In this document: positions 27,781 through 36,976 of the stretch, piece by piece | Layout: each line of letters begins with the position of its first letter | How positions within the stretch are numbered: position 1 is the stretch's first letter | Assembly (NCBI GenBank): GCA_031271815.1 | Contig: JAISVA010000017.1 | Coordinates: forward strand, 40,466-104,465 | Source: Prevotellaceae bacterium | GTDB lineage: Bacteria; Bacteroidota; Bacteroidia; Bacteroidales; Paludibacteraceae | Reading direction: 5' to 3' | Length of the DNA: 64,000 nt | Translations under genes and position numbers: made by a program | The notes under the pieces: generated by a model | Seen by the model: the letters and a program-made list of their open reading frames with translations, nothing else | Databases searched by the model: none | What the model was told of the DNA's origin: nothing

Positions 27781-27812
27781 CAAAAGTACACTTTTTATAT
27801 ATACTATCCAAA
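27781..27812 (-). promoter_or_regulatory. Promoter of the rimP-nusA-infB operon
   Basis: On the minus strand TTTG (27812-27809), a 20-base spacer and TACTTTTG (27788-27781), a near-consensus Bacteroidota promoter, 52 bases before the rimP start. Confidence 0.75.
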
Positions 27813-27851
27813 TAGTTGAGCAAAAATATGGTGATGATTTGAAAAAATAAT

Positions 27852-27859
27852 TACCTTTG
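27852..27859 (+). promoter_or_regulatory. -7 box ahead of the GT117 gene
   Basis: TACCTTTG fits TAnnTTTG, 42 bases before the ATG at 27902. The -33 is poor. Confidence 0.5.
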
Positions 27860-27901
27860 CCGGTAATTTTTTGAATTAAAATTCATATAATTTATCGCAT
27901 A

Positions 27902-30900
27902 ATGAAAGTTTACAAGCTGTTTAATAACATTTTCGGATGGATTGTTTTTGCCATTGCGGCCACTGTTTATTTGTTGACTATTGAGCCGACGACGAGTTTT
28001 TGGGATTGCGGAGAGTTTATCTCAAGCGCCGACGGACTGCAGGTAGGACATCCTCCGGGAGCGCCGTTTTTTATGCTCACAGGGCGTTTCTTTACGTTGT
28101 TTGCGTCCGACTCTTCGCAGGTAGCGTTTATGATGAATGCCTTTTCGGCAATTAGCAGCGCTTTCTGTATTTTATTCCTTTTCTGGACAATTACTCATTT
28201 GGCGCGTAAAATTGTAATCGGCAGCAGCAGGGAGATGAATGCGGGACAAATGATCGGCATTCTTGGCAGCGGTCTTGCCGGTGCGTTGATTTATACTTTC
28301 TCGGATACGTTTTGGTTTTCGGCTGTAGAGGCGGAAGTGTATGCTTTTTCTTCGTTTTTTACGGCAATCGTTTTCTGGGCGATTTTGAAATGGGAAGATG
28401 TGGCGGACGAGCCGTATGCCAATCGCTGGCTGGTGCTTATCGCCTACCTGATGGGGATTTCCATTGGCGTCCACTTACTGAACCTGCTGGCAATTCCGGC
28501 ATTGGTACTGGTTTATTATTACAAAAAATACAAACCGACGACCAAAGGAACATTTGTCGCCTTAGGTGTTTCGGTGCTGCTGTTGGCGGTGCTTTTATAC
28601 GGGTTGATTCCCGGATTTGTGGAAGTTTCCGGCTGGTTTGAGCTCCTTTTCGTGAATGGTATGGGAATGTCGTTCAACATCGGAACGCTGGTTTATGCGA
28701 TAGTTGTGATTGCCTCGATTGTCTGGGCGCTTTGGGAAACTTCGCAATCCGGCGAAAAGATGGACAACAGGAAAACAATGCGTGTAAATGTTTCTTTCAT
28801 TCTTGTCGTTACATTGCTGGGCATACCGTTTTTCGGCGGACGCATATTCTTAGGCATTATTTTGATTGCTGCACTGACATGGTTTTTATTCTGGAAAAAA
28901 CACCTGGTTAATATGGCAATGCTGAACCTGGTGTTGCTTTGCTTTACAGTTATTTTACTGGGGTATTCTTCGTATGCAACAATCATTATCCGCTCATCCG
29001 CCAATCCGCCGATGGATCAAAACTCGCCCGATGACGTATTTTCATTGAAAAGTTACCTGAATCGTGATCAATATGGCGATACACCGCTGCTTTACGGCGA
29101 AACGTATGCATCCGAAATAAAACGGGATAAGAATGGATACGTTTCTGATGACGGTGCGGCAATTTGGGAAAAAAGAGTAAACTCGCCACAGGAAGAGGGC
29201 GATAAATACATCGTAACCGGTCATAAAAAGAAATACCAGTATGATTTCAATATGCTTTTCCCCCGTATGTTCAGCAAACAACCGTCACACATTGAAGCTT
29301 ACAAGGAGTGGGCCGGCATAAAAGGATCACAGAGACCTACTTTCGGCGAAAACCTGACATTCTTTTTCCGCTATCAAGTCGGGTTTATGTACTTCCGTTA
29401 TTTCATGTGGAATTTTGTCGGACGGCAAAATGATATTCAAGGTCACGGCGAAATAACGAACGGAAACTGGATCAGCGGCATTAACGCTTTTGATCAATTC
29501 CGTGTTGGCGACCAGACCAACCTGCCCGAAGAGATGGCAAACAACAAAGGACGGAACGTTTACTATTTCTTACCGTTGCTGTTGGGTATTTTGGGTATTT
29601 TTTACCAGTTGTCGAAAGGGAAAGAAGGAGCGCAAAGTTTCTGGATTACCTTTGTCCTTTTTTTTATGACAGGTCTGGCAATTGTGCTTTACCTGAATCA
29701 AACGCCATACCAGCCGCGCGAACGCGATTACGCGTATGCCGGTTCGTTCTACGCCTTCTGTATCTGGATCGGGTTGGGTGTTCTCTGCATTGCGGAGCTT
29801 TTGTCGAAAGCGCTGGATAAACGGGTCTCAGCCCTGCTGGCAACATTAATCTGCCTGCCTGTGCCTGTCCTGATGGCAAATCAAAACTGGAACGATCACG
29901 ACCGTTCGAACAGATACACAGCTCGCGATTTCGGACAGAATTACCTGATGACCTTGCCCGAAAATGCGGTTATTTTTACCAATGGCGATAACGATACCTT
30001 CCCGCTGTGGTACAACCAGGAAGTGGAAGGCGTGCGCACCGATACCCGCGTAACCAACCTCAGTTACCTGCAAATGGCGTGGTATGCCGACCAAATGAAA
30101 CGGCAGGCTTATACCTCGGATCCGTTGCCAATCTCCTTCCAGCCATACCAATACTCAAACGGCAGGCTGGATGTAGCTTATTTGCTTGAAATGATAAACG
30201 AACCGATGAATCTGGGAACAGCTATCGAATTGTTGAAAAGCAATGACCCGAAATATAAAAGCTTAGTTGCTCAACGGTATGGCGATGATTTCGACTTCCT
30301 TCCGACAAGAAAGTTCTTCTTGCCGGTAGATTCGGCTGCAGCACTGAAAACAGGAACGGTCAGCCCCGAGAATGCCGGAAGAATTGTGAATCAAATGGAT
30401 CTCGACTTCAGCAAGAAAAGCTATCTGGGCAAACACGAAATGATTATCCTTGATATGTTACAGCACAACAATTGGGAACGTCCGATTTACTTTGCAGTAA
30501 CAGTCGGGAACGACAGTTATATGGGCTTGCAGGATTATTTCCAGCTCGAAGGAATGGCATACCGCGTAGTTCCGGTTAAAGGTGGCAACCGCGTGAATAC
30601 CGAGGCGATGTATGACAATATGATGAACAAATTCAAATGGGGCGGCATCGAAAATCCAAAAGTTTACTTGGATGAAAATAACCTCCGCATGACGGCTACC
30701 CTGCGCCACATGTTCTCACGCCTGGCGGGCGGGCTGATCGCCGAGGGCAAAAAAGAGAAAGCGCTGGCAGCGTTGGATTACTGTATGGAGGTGATTCCGA
30801 GCACAACGGTTCCGCATACTTACGTCTCCATTGTCTTAGCCAGCCAATACTATCAATTAGGAGAAAAAGACAAAGCGGAAGCTATTTTGAATAAAATGCT

Positions 30901-31123
30901 GCAAACTTCGCTGGATCATTTGGCTTGGTTTACTTCCTCGCTGACCGATAGTCAGCTGCACAGCGCTGCAGCCGATTTTGCACAAAATTTCGGAATCTTC
31001 CAGGAAATACTGAATATTTCAAAAAACTACGGAAACGAAGAGCTGATGAAGGAAAATTATCAGTTGTATTTGGAATATGATAAAATATACGGCAAACTAT
31101 TTAATAACAACAGGTCAAGGTAG
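27902..31123 (+). CDS. GT117/DUF2723 integral membrane glycosyltransferase-like protein
   Basis: 1073 residues. The N-terminal half is a polytopic membrane domain like protein O-mannosyltransferases: TIEPTTSFWDCGEFISSADG early on (the acidic WDCGEF loop is the family signature), then GHPPGAPFF and about a dozen helices to residue 650. A long extracytoplasmic domain follows, with TNGDNDTFPLWYNQEVEGVR, and the end has a TPR-like helical repeat (KEKALAALDYCMEVIP...KAEAILNKMLQ). The family is assigned to glycosyltransferase family 117 and is widespread in Bacteroidota; the acceptor is unknown here. A deacetylase gene follows after 5 bases. Confidence 0.85.
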   Translation: MKVYKLFNNIFGWIVFAIAATVYLLTIEPTTSFWDCGEFISSADGLQVGHPPGAPFFMLTGRFFTLFASDSSQVAFMMNAFSAISSAFCILFLFWTITHLARKIVIGSSREMNAGQMIGILGSGLAGALIYTFSDTFWFSAVEAEVYAFSSFFTAIVFWAILKWEDVADEPYANRWLVLIAYLMGISIGVHLLNLLAIPALVLVYYYKKYKPTTKGTFVALGVSVLLLAVLLYGLIPGFVEVSGWFELLFVNGMGMSFNIGTLVYAIVVIASIVWALWETSQSGEKMDNRKTMRVNVSFILVVTLLGIPFFGGRIFLGIILIAALTWFLFWKKHLVNMAMLNLVLLCFTVILLGYSSYATIIIRSSANPPMDQNSPDDVFSLKSYLNRDQYGDTPLLYGETYASEIKRDKNGYVSDDGAAIWEKRVNSPQEEGDKYIVTGHKKKYQYDFNMLFPRMFSKQPSHIEAYKEWAGIKGSQRPTFGENLTFFFRYQVGFMYFRYFMWNFVGRQNDIQGHGEITNGNWISGINAFDQFRVGDQTNLPEEMANNKGRNVYYFLPLLLGILGIFYQLSKGKEGAQSFWITFVLFFMTGLAIVLYLNQTPYQPRERDYAYAGSFYAFCIWIGLGVLCIAELLSKALDKRVSALLATLICLPVPVLMANQNWNDHDRSNRYTARDFGQNYLMTLPENAVIFTNGDNDTFPLWYNQEVEGVRTDTRVTNLSYLQMAWYADQMKRQAYTSDPLPISFQPYQYSNGRLDVAYLLEMINEPMNLGTAIELLKSNDPKYKSLVAQRYGDDFDFLPTRKFFLPVDSAAALKTGTVSPENAGRIVNQMDLDFSKKSYLGKHEMIILDMLQHNNWERPIYFAVTVGNDSYMGLQDYFQLEGMAYRVVPVKGGNRVNTEAMYDNMMNKFKWGGIENPKVYLDENNLRMTATLRHMFSRLAGGLIAEGKKEKALAALDYCMEVIPSTTVPHTYVSIVLASQYYQLGEKDKAEAILNKMLQTSLDHLAWFTSSLTDSQLHSAAADFAQNFGIFQEILNISKNYGNEELMKENYQLYLEYDKIYGKLFNNNRSR

Positions 31124-31128
31124 GAGAA

Positions 31129-31800
31129 ATGCTGATCGAACAAACTCCAAAGTGGTTTAGGGCGCTCTTTCCCGCCAGCGTGATATGGAGACTTCCGCGA
31201 AAGGAAAAAACGGTTTATCTGACGTTTGATGACGGTCCGGTTCCGGAAGTTACTCCGTTTGTTCTCAACCTGCTGAAAAAGCATGGAATTAAAGCCACTT
31301 TTTTCTGTGTGGGCGATAATGTTCACAAACATCCGGAATTGTTTGAGCAGATAAAAAATGCCGGACATCAGGTTGGAAATCATACTTTTAACCATTTACA
31401 GGGATTTTGGCACTCCACAGTGAGCTATGTGCGGAATGTGGAAGAAGCGGACAGGTGTATTAAAAGTCCGCTTTTTCGTCCTCCGCACGGACAGATCCGT
31501 TTTTTCCAGCTATTGAAATTGGTGAGTAAGTACAAAATCCTGATGTGGGACGTGATTACGCGCGATTACAACAGCGATCTCAACGGCGAATTTGTATTGA
31601 ATATCGTAAAAGAATACACCCGTAACGGTTCCATTATTGTTTTTCACGACTCGCTGAAAGCCGAAAAAAATATAAAATACGCACTTCCGAAGGCAATTGA
31701 ATTTTTAATGGCGGAAGGATACAGGTTTGACGCACTGACTCCGCAGCTGATTAACAAGCGGGTGAAGTTCCCGTTTTTTGCAAACAGGAAAATTGCATAA
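31129..31800 (+). CDS. Polysaccharide deacetylase (NodB homology domain)
   Basis: 223 residues. Motif 1 LTFDDGP at 31-37, motif 2 HTFNH (His 85, His 89) for metal, motif 3 RPPHG near 117-121, then WDVITRDY and the C-terminal VFHDS. This is the carbohydrate esterase 4 pattern, removing N- or O-acetyl groups from glycan such as peptidoglycan. No clear signal peptide is seen, so location is uncertain. An AGGAG ribosome site precedes it and it is 5 bases after the GT117 gene, so the pair probably works on the same surface glycan. Confidence 0.88.
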   Translation: MLIEQTPKWFRALFPASVIWRLPRKEKTVYLTFDDGPVPEVTPFVLNLLKKHGIKATFFCVGDNVHKHPELFEQIKNAGHQVGNHTFNHLQGFWHSTVSYVRNVEEADRCIKSPLFRPPHGQIRFFQLLKLVSKYKILMWDVITRDYNSDLNGEFVLNIVKEYTRNGSIIVFHDSLKAEKNIKYALPKAIEFLMAEGYRFDALTPQLINKRVKFPFFANRKIA

Positions 31801-31810
31801 TCATACGAAT

Positions 31811-31956
31811 GAGGCTGACTAAAAAGTTTCATTCAAATTTCAAGAACTTATGCTTTGTATGTTTTTACAAAGCAAATAGCTATTTTTGAGATCAATTGAA
31901 TAAAAGTTATCATTTGTAACTTCAAAGAAGAAGATTTGAACTTTTCAGACAGCCTC
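31811..31956. repeat. Hairpin element with the same ends but a different centre (copy I)
   Basis: Ends GAGGCTGACTAAAAAG and CTTTTCAGACAGCCTC match the long-hairpin family, but the inside is unrelated: it has its own hairpin TGCTTTGTATGTTTTTACAA near 31850. This suggests the ends are the conserved part of the element. Confidence 0.65.
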
Positions 31957-31995
31957 AACGGCGGGATGTAAATTCCGTGAAATTGTAATTCGAAC

Positions 31996-33357
31996 ATGAG
32001 CAAAATATTATTAATCTCAGCCAACAGATATACCAATCCCTATCCGGTTTATCCGATAGGCGTTTCTTACCTGAAAACGTATATAAAGAAAAATCTCCCT
32101 CATTATCAGGTCAATGTATTTGATTTTAATATAGGAGATTACGCTTCTTTAATCGAAACATTAAATGAATATCAGCCCAACTACATCGGTATTTCCCTGC
32201 GGAATATCGACGGGGCAAATTCATTCGACCGCAGCAGTTTTATTTCGGGATATAAGGAGATCATCGAAACAATCCGTGCAAACAGTCAAGCGCCTGTTGT
32301 TATTGGCGGCGCCGGATTTTCCATTTATCCGCAGCCGGTTTTTGACGAGTTGCGTCCCGATTTCGGAATTGCAGGCGAGGGCGAGCAGGCTTGGGTTAAT
32401 CTCGTTTCCTGCCTCGACGAAGGAAAAGATTATTCCCAAATCGAAGGACTTGTTTACTACAGCGAATCAAACGAGTTTGTCAGAAATCCGCATCTTAACT
32501 ACCTTAAAAATCTGGAGTTGCAATTTGAAGACAGCATCATTGACTTTTATTGGGAAAAGAGCGGAATGCTCAATATTCAGACCAAGCGCGGCTGCTGTTA
32601 CCATTGCATCTATTGTTCCTATCCGGTTATTGAAGGACGGAAAATCCGGACGCTGAATGCCGGTTTGATTGTCGAAAACCTCCTCCGGCTGAACAGGGAA
32701 AAAGGAATTAACTATGTCTTTTTTACCGATTCGGTATTCAATTTAGATAAGGAGTACAATATGGAACTGGCAGAGAAAATTATCCGTAGCGGACTGAAAA
32801 TCAAATGGGGAGCCTACTTCTCGCCAAGTAATTTGACCGACGGGGAGATGGCGCTGTACAAACAGTCGGGATTGACGCATATCGAATTCGGCACGGAATC
32901 TTTAAGCGATACGCAATTGAAAAATTACGGCAAACATTTCACATTTGACGATGTAAAAGCCGCTTCCGACCTGGCATTGAAACACAATATTTTCTATGCT
33001 CACTTCCTGATTCTCGGCGGGTATGGGGAGACGGACGAAACAATCCGCGAAACAATGGAAAATTCCAAACAGTTGAACTACACCGTATTCTTTCCTTTCG
33101 TAGGAATGCGCATCTATCCGAATACCCGGTTGCAGCAAATTGCCATAGAGGAGGGTGTTATTTCGCCGTCCGATTTGCTGTTGCAGCCGACTTACTACAT
33201 TTCAAAAAAATTCGACCCCAATATATTAAAAGAAAAAGCAATGGCTACCGGTAAGGCATGGTCATTCCCCGACGATCCGAAAAGCGATGAAATGGAACTT
33301 TTCCGGTTAAAGCGGAAAAAGAAAGGGCTGATGTGGGAGTATTTGAGAAAACCGTGA
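31996..33357 (+). CDS. B12-binding domain radical SAM protein
   Basis: 453 residues. A Rossmann-like cobalamin-binding domain (ILLISANRYTNPYPVYPIGV, then PVVIGGAGFSIYPQ and AGEGE) is followed by a radical SAM core with CX3CX2C at Cys 200, 204 and 207 for the 4Fe-4S cluster. The DxHxxG motif for B12 is not clear, as in several members of this group. Proteins with this start are annotated in databases as lipid biosynthesis B12-binding/radical SAM proteins. I infer, without proof, a methylase or C-C/C-S bond forming role. The fatty-acid-like genes at 58-63 kb are not adjacent. Confidence 0.78.
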   Translation: MSKILLISANRYTNPYPVYPIGVSYLKTYIKKNLPHYQVNVFDFNIGDYASLIETLNEYQPNYIGISLRNIDGANSFDRSSFISGYKEIIETIRANSQAPVVIGGAGFSIYPQPVFDELRPDFGIAGEGEQAWVNLVSCLDEGKDYSQIEGLVYYSESNEFVRNPHLNYLKNLELQFEDSIIDFYWEKSGMLNIQTKRGCCYHCIYCSYPVIEGRKIRTLNAGLIVENLLRLNREKGINYVFFTDSVFNLDKEYNMELAEKIIRSGLKIKWGAYFSPSNLTDGEMALYKQSGLTHIEFGTESLSDTQLKNYGKHFTFDDVKAASDLALKHNIFYAHFLILGGYGETDETIRETMENSKQLNYTVFFPFVGMRIYPNTRLQQIAIEEGVISPSDLLLQPTYYISKKFDPNILKEKAMATGKAWSFPDDPKSDEMELFRLKRKKKGLMWEYLRKP

Positions 33358-33413
33358 TGCAGAAAGCCTGGAACCGCAGTCGGAAAATTTAAAATAAAAG
33401 GGAAAAAGTAATA

Positions 33414-34391
33414 TTATTCCAAAATTGCCCGCTGAATACTCTTCCTGTGAATGCGGATTTTTCTTCGCGCATAGATTAGTTGCGCCCTGATAATGACTTC
33501 AATACTCAAACTTCTTCCGATTAATACTTTCAACCCTGCAGGAATGACTTTTATGTGTATCTCTTTCCCTTTTTCTACCGGGTCGCCGTCGATGTGAAAT
33601 AAGCCGGCTTTTCTCCGGATAAGCGTTATCTCTTTCGTGCGTATTGTCGAAATATGCTTGCTTCGGTCGATTTCTTTCTGAAACAGGAGAAATGCCAGCC
33701 AGGGGATGGCAAAGAAGGAGAAAGGCTTTAAAATCGTAACATCCAGTATGCCGTCCGATGTGCTTGCGCGGGGAGCGATAAATGCGTTATTTCCGTATTG
33801 CGAAGCATTGGCAAATGTAATCAGAAATGCCCGCTGCCGTATTTCCACCTCCTCATTTTTCAGCACATACATATATGGCTTGTAATGAAGATATTCCTTG
33901 AAAATAGTTTTGAGGTAGGTCAAAAAACCGCGCCTTCCTTTTGTGGCAAATTCGTGACTCACATGCGCATCAAATCCGGTTCCACAGGTACAGAAAAACT
34001 TGGTTTCATCCGCCAGTCCGTAATCAATCGTTTTGATTACGTGATTGTTAATTTGTTTCAAAGCCCTCCTGGGAAACATTGAGATGCCCAGATGCCGCGC
34101 CAGCCCGTTTCCCGAACCATAAGGAATAACGCCGAAAATGACACCGGTATGTACCAGTTCCGAAGCCACTTCGTTCATTGTGCCGTCTCCGCCGCATGCA
34201 ACGACGTACTTGTATTTTTCTTCGACAAAACGGGCTGCCAATTCTTTCCCGTGACCGGCGTATTGCGTAAAGACAACTGTCGCTTCATATCGGCTTTTAT
34301 CCAGTTTTTTATCAATGAGCGCCGGCAAATCCTCTTTTTTGCTGGTTCCCGAATTGGGATTGATGATGAAGGCGATTTTTGATTTCTCCAT
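33414..34391 (-). CDS. Diacylglycerol kinase family lipid kinase (YegS/DagK catalytic domain)
   Basis: 325 residues from ATG at 34391 (MEKSKIAFIINPNSG), which begins the conserved fold; the longer frame up to 34475 would add 28 residues lacking family features. NPNSGTSKKEDL, GGDGTMNEVASEL (catalytic nucleotide loop), PYGSGNGLARHLGI and DGDPVEKGKEI are family motifs. It phosphorylates a lipid such as diacylglycerol or a sphingoid base at the membrane; Bacteroidetes make sphingolipids, so either substrate is possible. The C-terminal tail is basic. Single gene. Confidence 0.9.
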   Translation of the reverse strand: MEKSKIAFIINPNSGTSKKEDLPALIDKKLDKSRYEATVVFTQYAGHGKELAARFVEEKYKYVVACGGDGTMNEVASELVHTGVIFGVIPYGSGNGLARHLGISMFPRRALKQINNHVIKTIDYGLADETKFFCTCGTGFDAHVSHEFATKGRRGFLTYLKTIFKEYLHYKPYMYVLKNEEVEIRQRAFLITFANASQYGNNAFIAPRASTSDGILDVTILKPFSFFAIPWLAFLLFQKEIDRSKHISTIRTKEITLIRRKAGLFHIDGDPVEKGKEIHIKVIPAGLKVLIGRSLSIEVIIRAQLIYARRKIRIHRKSIQRAILE

Positions 34392-34779
34392 TTCTTTCTG
34401 TTTTTCAATGACAAAAGTAGAAAATATTCGCGAGATTTGTATGTTTGAATTACGTATTTCCGTTTCCTGCTTCAAAAAATGTTTGTCGGCGAATTATACA
34501 AATTAACACGAATTTTTTATCCTGGCAAATAAAAGAACGCTTATCGGCAATCTTACCCCCAATTTACAAGTCAATGAAATTTTTTAAATACAAAGGCACA
34601 AAAGACAAAAGTCGCATCAATTTTTTTATTTTCTTTGTGTGCTTCGCGCCTTAGTGTTTACTTTTCGCGTTAGGGGTAATATTGTTGATAAGCATTATAA
34701 AAAATTATAAATGGCTCAACTGTTAGATTCGAGTAATTCGCGGACAAATGTCTTTTTTATTTTTTTTGTCAGTGGCGCC
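34392..34779. other. Intergenic with imperfect long hairpin
   Basis: Arms near 34538-34561 (GCTTATCGGCAATCTTACCC) and 34673-34696 (its complement, GGGGTAATATTGTTGATAAG) pair at 20 of 24 positions. The inside carries TTTTCTTTGTGTGCTTCGCG wording. The gap lies between the two minus-strand genes for lipid kinase and TrpS. No gene seen. Confidence 0.5.
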
Positions 34780-35769
34780 TCAAAAGTTCCTGAATCCCAT
34801 AATCTCCCGTACTTCCCGGATGGTTTTTCCTGCGCTTTCGCGCGCTTTTTCCTTTCCGAGCGTTACGGCTTTGTGCAGAATAGCGGGGTTGGCGTTAATT
34901 TCCAAAATACGTTCGCGGATCGGATTGACAGCTTCTATAATATCGGCAGCCAGCTGTTTCTTCATATCTCCGTAGCGGATTTCGCAGGTATTCCATTTCT
35001 CGTCGAAAAAGGCAACGGTTTCAGGCGCAGAAACGATTTGCATAATGGTAAAAAGGTTTTCGATGTAATCCGGTTTGACTGAATTGGGTTCGGTCGGACC
35101 TTGATCGGTCAACGCGCGCATCACTTTTTTCTGGATGGTTTTCGCGTCATCAATCAAATAGATGCAATTACCTTCCGATTTACCCATTTTTCCGCTTCCG
35201 TCCAGTCCGGGCACTTTAATCATTTGCGTTCCGTCCGAATAGGCAACCGGTTCCTTGAAATATTCTACTCCGTAGAAATTATTAAACCGGCGGGCAAACC
35301 GGCGCGTCATTTCCAGGTGCTGTTCCTGGTCTTTTCCCACAGGCACTTCATCCGGATTGTGCAGCAAAATATCAGCCGCCATCAGCGTAGGGTAGGTCAG
35401 CAATCCCGCATTGACATTCTCAGGCTGCTTTCTCGCCTTTTCCTTGAAAGACACGGTTTTTGACAGTTCGCCCAAGTAGGCGTGCATATTCAGCATCAAG
35501 TATAATTCCGTAACCTCGGGCACATCGCTTTGGATAAAAATGGTGGAAACCTCCGGATCTAATCCTGCCGCCAAATATTCGGTCAATACATTTTTTACAT
35601 TCGGATATAAATCTTTCGGATTCGGATGTGTAGTAAGAGAGTGATAATCGGCGATAAAAAAGAAACAACGGTTTTCGTGTTGCATCCTTATAAAGTTACG
35701 AAGCGCACCGTAATAATTTCCCAGGTGCAAATTCCCCGTTGAACGTATCCCGCTAACAACTGTTTTCAT
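34780..35769 (-). CDS. trpS: Tryptophanyl-tRNA synthetase
   Basis: 329 residues from ATG at 35769 (a TTG two codons upstream is rejected). Class I motifs: GIRSTGNLHLGNYYGAL (HIGH form at HLGN) and the KMSKS counterpart GKMGKSEGNCIYL, with the VPVGKDQEQHLEMTRR segment. It charges tRNA-Trp. Monocistronic. Confidence 0.97.
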   Translation of the reverse strand: MKTVVSGIRSTGNLHLGNYYGALRNFIRMQHENRCFFFIADYHSLTTHPNPKDLYPNVKNVLTEYLAAGLDPEVSTIFIQSDVPEVTELYLMLNMHAYLGELSKTVSFKEKARKQPENVNAGLLTYPTLMAADILLHNPDEVPVGKDQEQHLEMTRRFARRFNNFYGVEYFKEPVAYSDGTQMIKVPGLDGSGKMGKSEGNCIYLIDDAKTIQKKVMRALTDQGPTEPNSVKPDYIENLFTIMQIVSAPETVAFFDEKWNTCEIRYGDMKKQLAADIIEAVNPIRERILEINANPAILHKAVTLGKEKARESAGKTIREVREIMGFRNF

Positions 35770-35841
35770 ATACAATACTTTAAAAATTTTTAAAATGCAA
35801 AAATAATGAAAATAATCGGAACGCCGATAGTTGGAAAATCC

Positions 35842-35849
35842 TATTTTTG
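35842..35849 (+). promoter_or_regulatory. -7 box ahead of the LD-carboxypeptidase gene
   Basis: TATTTTTG lies 28 bases before the ATG at 35878. It lies inside the longer open frame that begins at 35806, which supports the shorter start. Confidence 0.55.
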
Positions 35850-35877
35850 TACAATAAAATTGTTAGCAATAAAATTT

Positions 35878-36936
35878 ATGAGAAAAATTTATCCATTTTT
35901 TATCCTGCTCGCGCTTTTCGCTGTTTCCTGTACAAAGGAATATATTACAAATGAATACAATGAATATGTAACGAATCAATACATTACCAATAACGATTCG
36001 GTTTACATCAGGGAATTCTATTCGGTGGTGCTCTCACAGCAACGGGAGGTAACACGCGAGATTATGCCGGCTTATCTGCAAGCGGGCGACTCGGTGGCGA
36101 TCTGTGCCGCATCCAACGCCGTTACGGAGGCAGATTTAAGAAACGGCATAGCAACATTACAGAGCTGGGGACTGAAGGTGCTCGAAGCCGATAATCTGTA
36201 TGATGTCAGTGGCCGGTATGCCGGAACGCTTGCTCAGCGCCTGGACGGATTGCAAAAGCTGATTGATAACCCGAATATCAAAGCAATTATCGCTGCGAGG
36301 GGCGGATATGGAGCGGTACAGCTTTTCCCTTTTCTTGATCTCAGACCGCTGGAAAATCACCCGAAATGGATGGTCGGATTCAGCGATGCGACAGTGCTGC
36401 ACGCGGCAATGAACAACCTTGGATTTCAAACCATCCACGGAGCTATGGCAAATAACTTTTCCAACAGCGCCAGCGTTTCCTCTCTGAAACAGGCTCTATT
36501 CGGAGAGATGTTGGAATTGTCGATTCCGACAAACAGCGATTGTATTCAAGGAGTAGCGGAGGGAAGGCTGGTTGGCGGAAATCTAACTACTTTTTATGCA
36601 CTGGGCGGAACAACGATTGATTTGAATATGAAAGGCGCCATTCTTTTTATCGAAGAGACCGGAGAGGCGAATTACAATGTAGATCGTATGCTGAAAAACC
36701 TGAAATTGAGCGGAAAACTGGATGAAATCCGCGGAGTGGTTGTAGGTCAATTAACAAGTATGACACAAGGCGTTGATTTGCCTTTGAATGAAATTATACT
36801 GAATAATGTACGGGATTTGGGAATCCCGGTTATGTATGGCGTCCCGGCAGGACATGGCACGCCCAATATGTCCCTGTATTTAGGCCGGACGGTAAAATTG
36901 GAAGTAGGGGCAGGAACATCGAAGATTTCGTTTTGA
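35878..36936 (+). CDS. LD-carboxypeptidase (peptidase family S66) lipoprotein
   Basis: 352 residues from ATG at 35878, giving a lipoprotein signal (LFAVSC). A tether rich in Tyr, Thr and Asn follows (YITNEYNEYVTNQYITNND). The S66 core has AAPSN-like AICAASN, ARGGYGAVQL, the nucleophile Ser in VGFSDATVLH, the Glu in LFIEETGEANYNVDRML, and the His in GVPAGHGTPN. This enzyme cleaves the L-D bond of muropeptide tetrapeptides in wall recycling; a MccF-like immunity role is the alternative. The lipid tether suggests an envelope location rather than the usual cytoplasm. parE follows after 40 bases but has its own -7 box. Confidence 0.9.
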   Translation: MRKIYPFFILLALFAVSCTKEYITNEYNEYVTNQYITNNDSVYIREFYSVVLSQQREVTREIMPAYLQAGDSVAICAASNAVTEADLRNGIATLQSWGLKVLEADNLYDVSGRYAGTLAQRLDGLQKLIDNPNIKAIIAARGGYGAVQLFPFLDLRPLENHPKWMVGFSDATVLHAAMNNLGFQTIHGAMANNFSNSASVSSLKQALFGEMLELSIPTNSDCIQGVAEGRLVGGNLTTFYALGGTTIDLNMKGAILFIEETGEANYNVDRMLKNLKLSGKLDEIRGVVVGQLTSMTQGVDLPLNEIILNNVRDLGIPVMYGVPAGHGTPNMSLYLGRTVKLEVGAGTSKISF

Positions 36937-36946
36937 AAATTTTCGC

Positions 36947-36954
36947 TATCTTTG
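36947..36954 (+). promoter_or_regulatory. -7 box ahead of parE
   Basis: TATCTTTG, 22 bases before the ATG at 36977; a TTTC lies 17 bases upstream of the box, a little close. Confidence 0.5.
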
Positions 36955-36976
36955 CAAGAAGAGATTAAAATAACTT

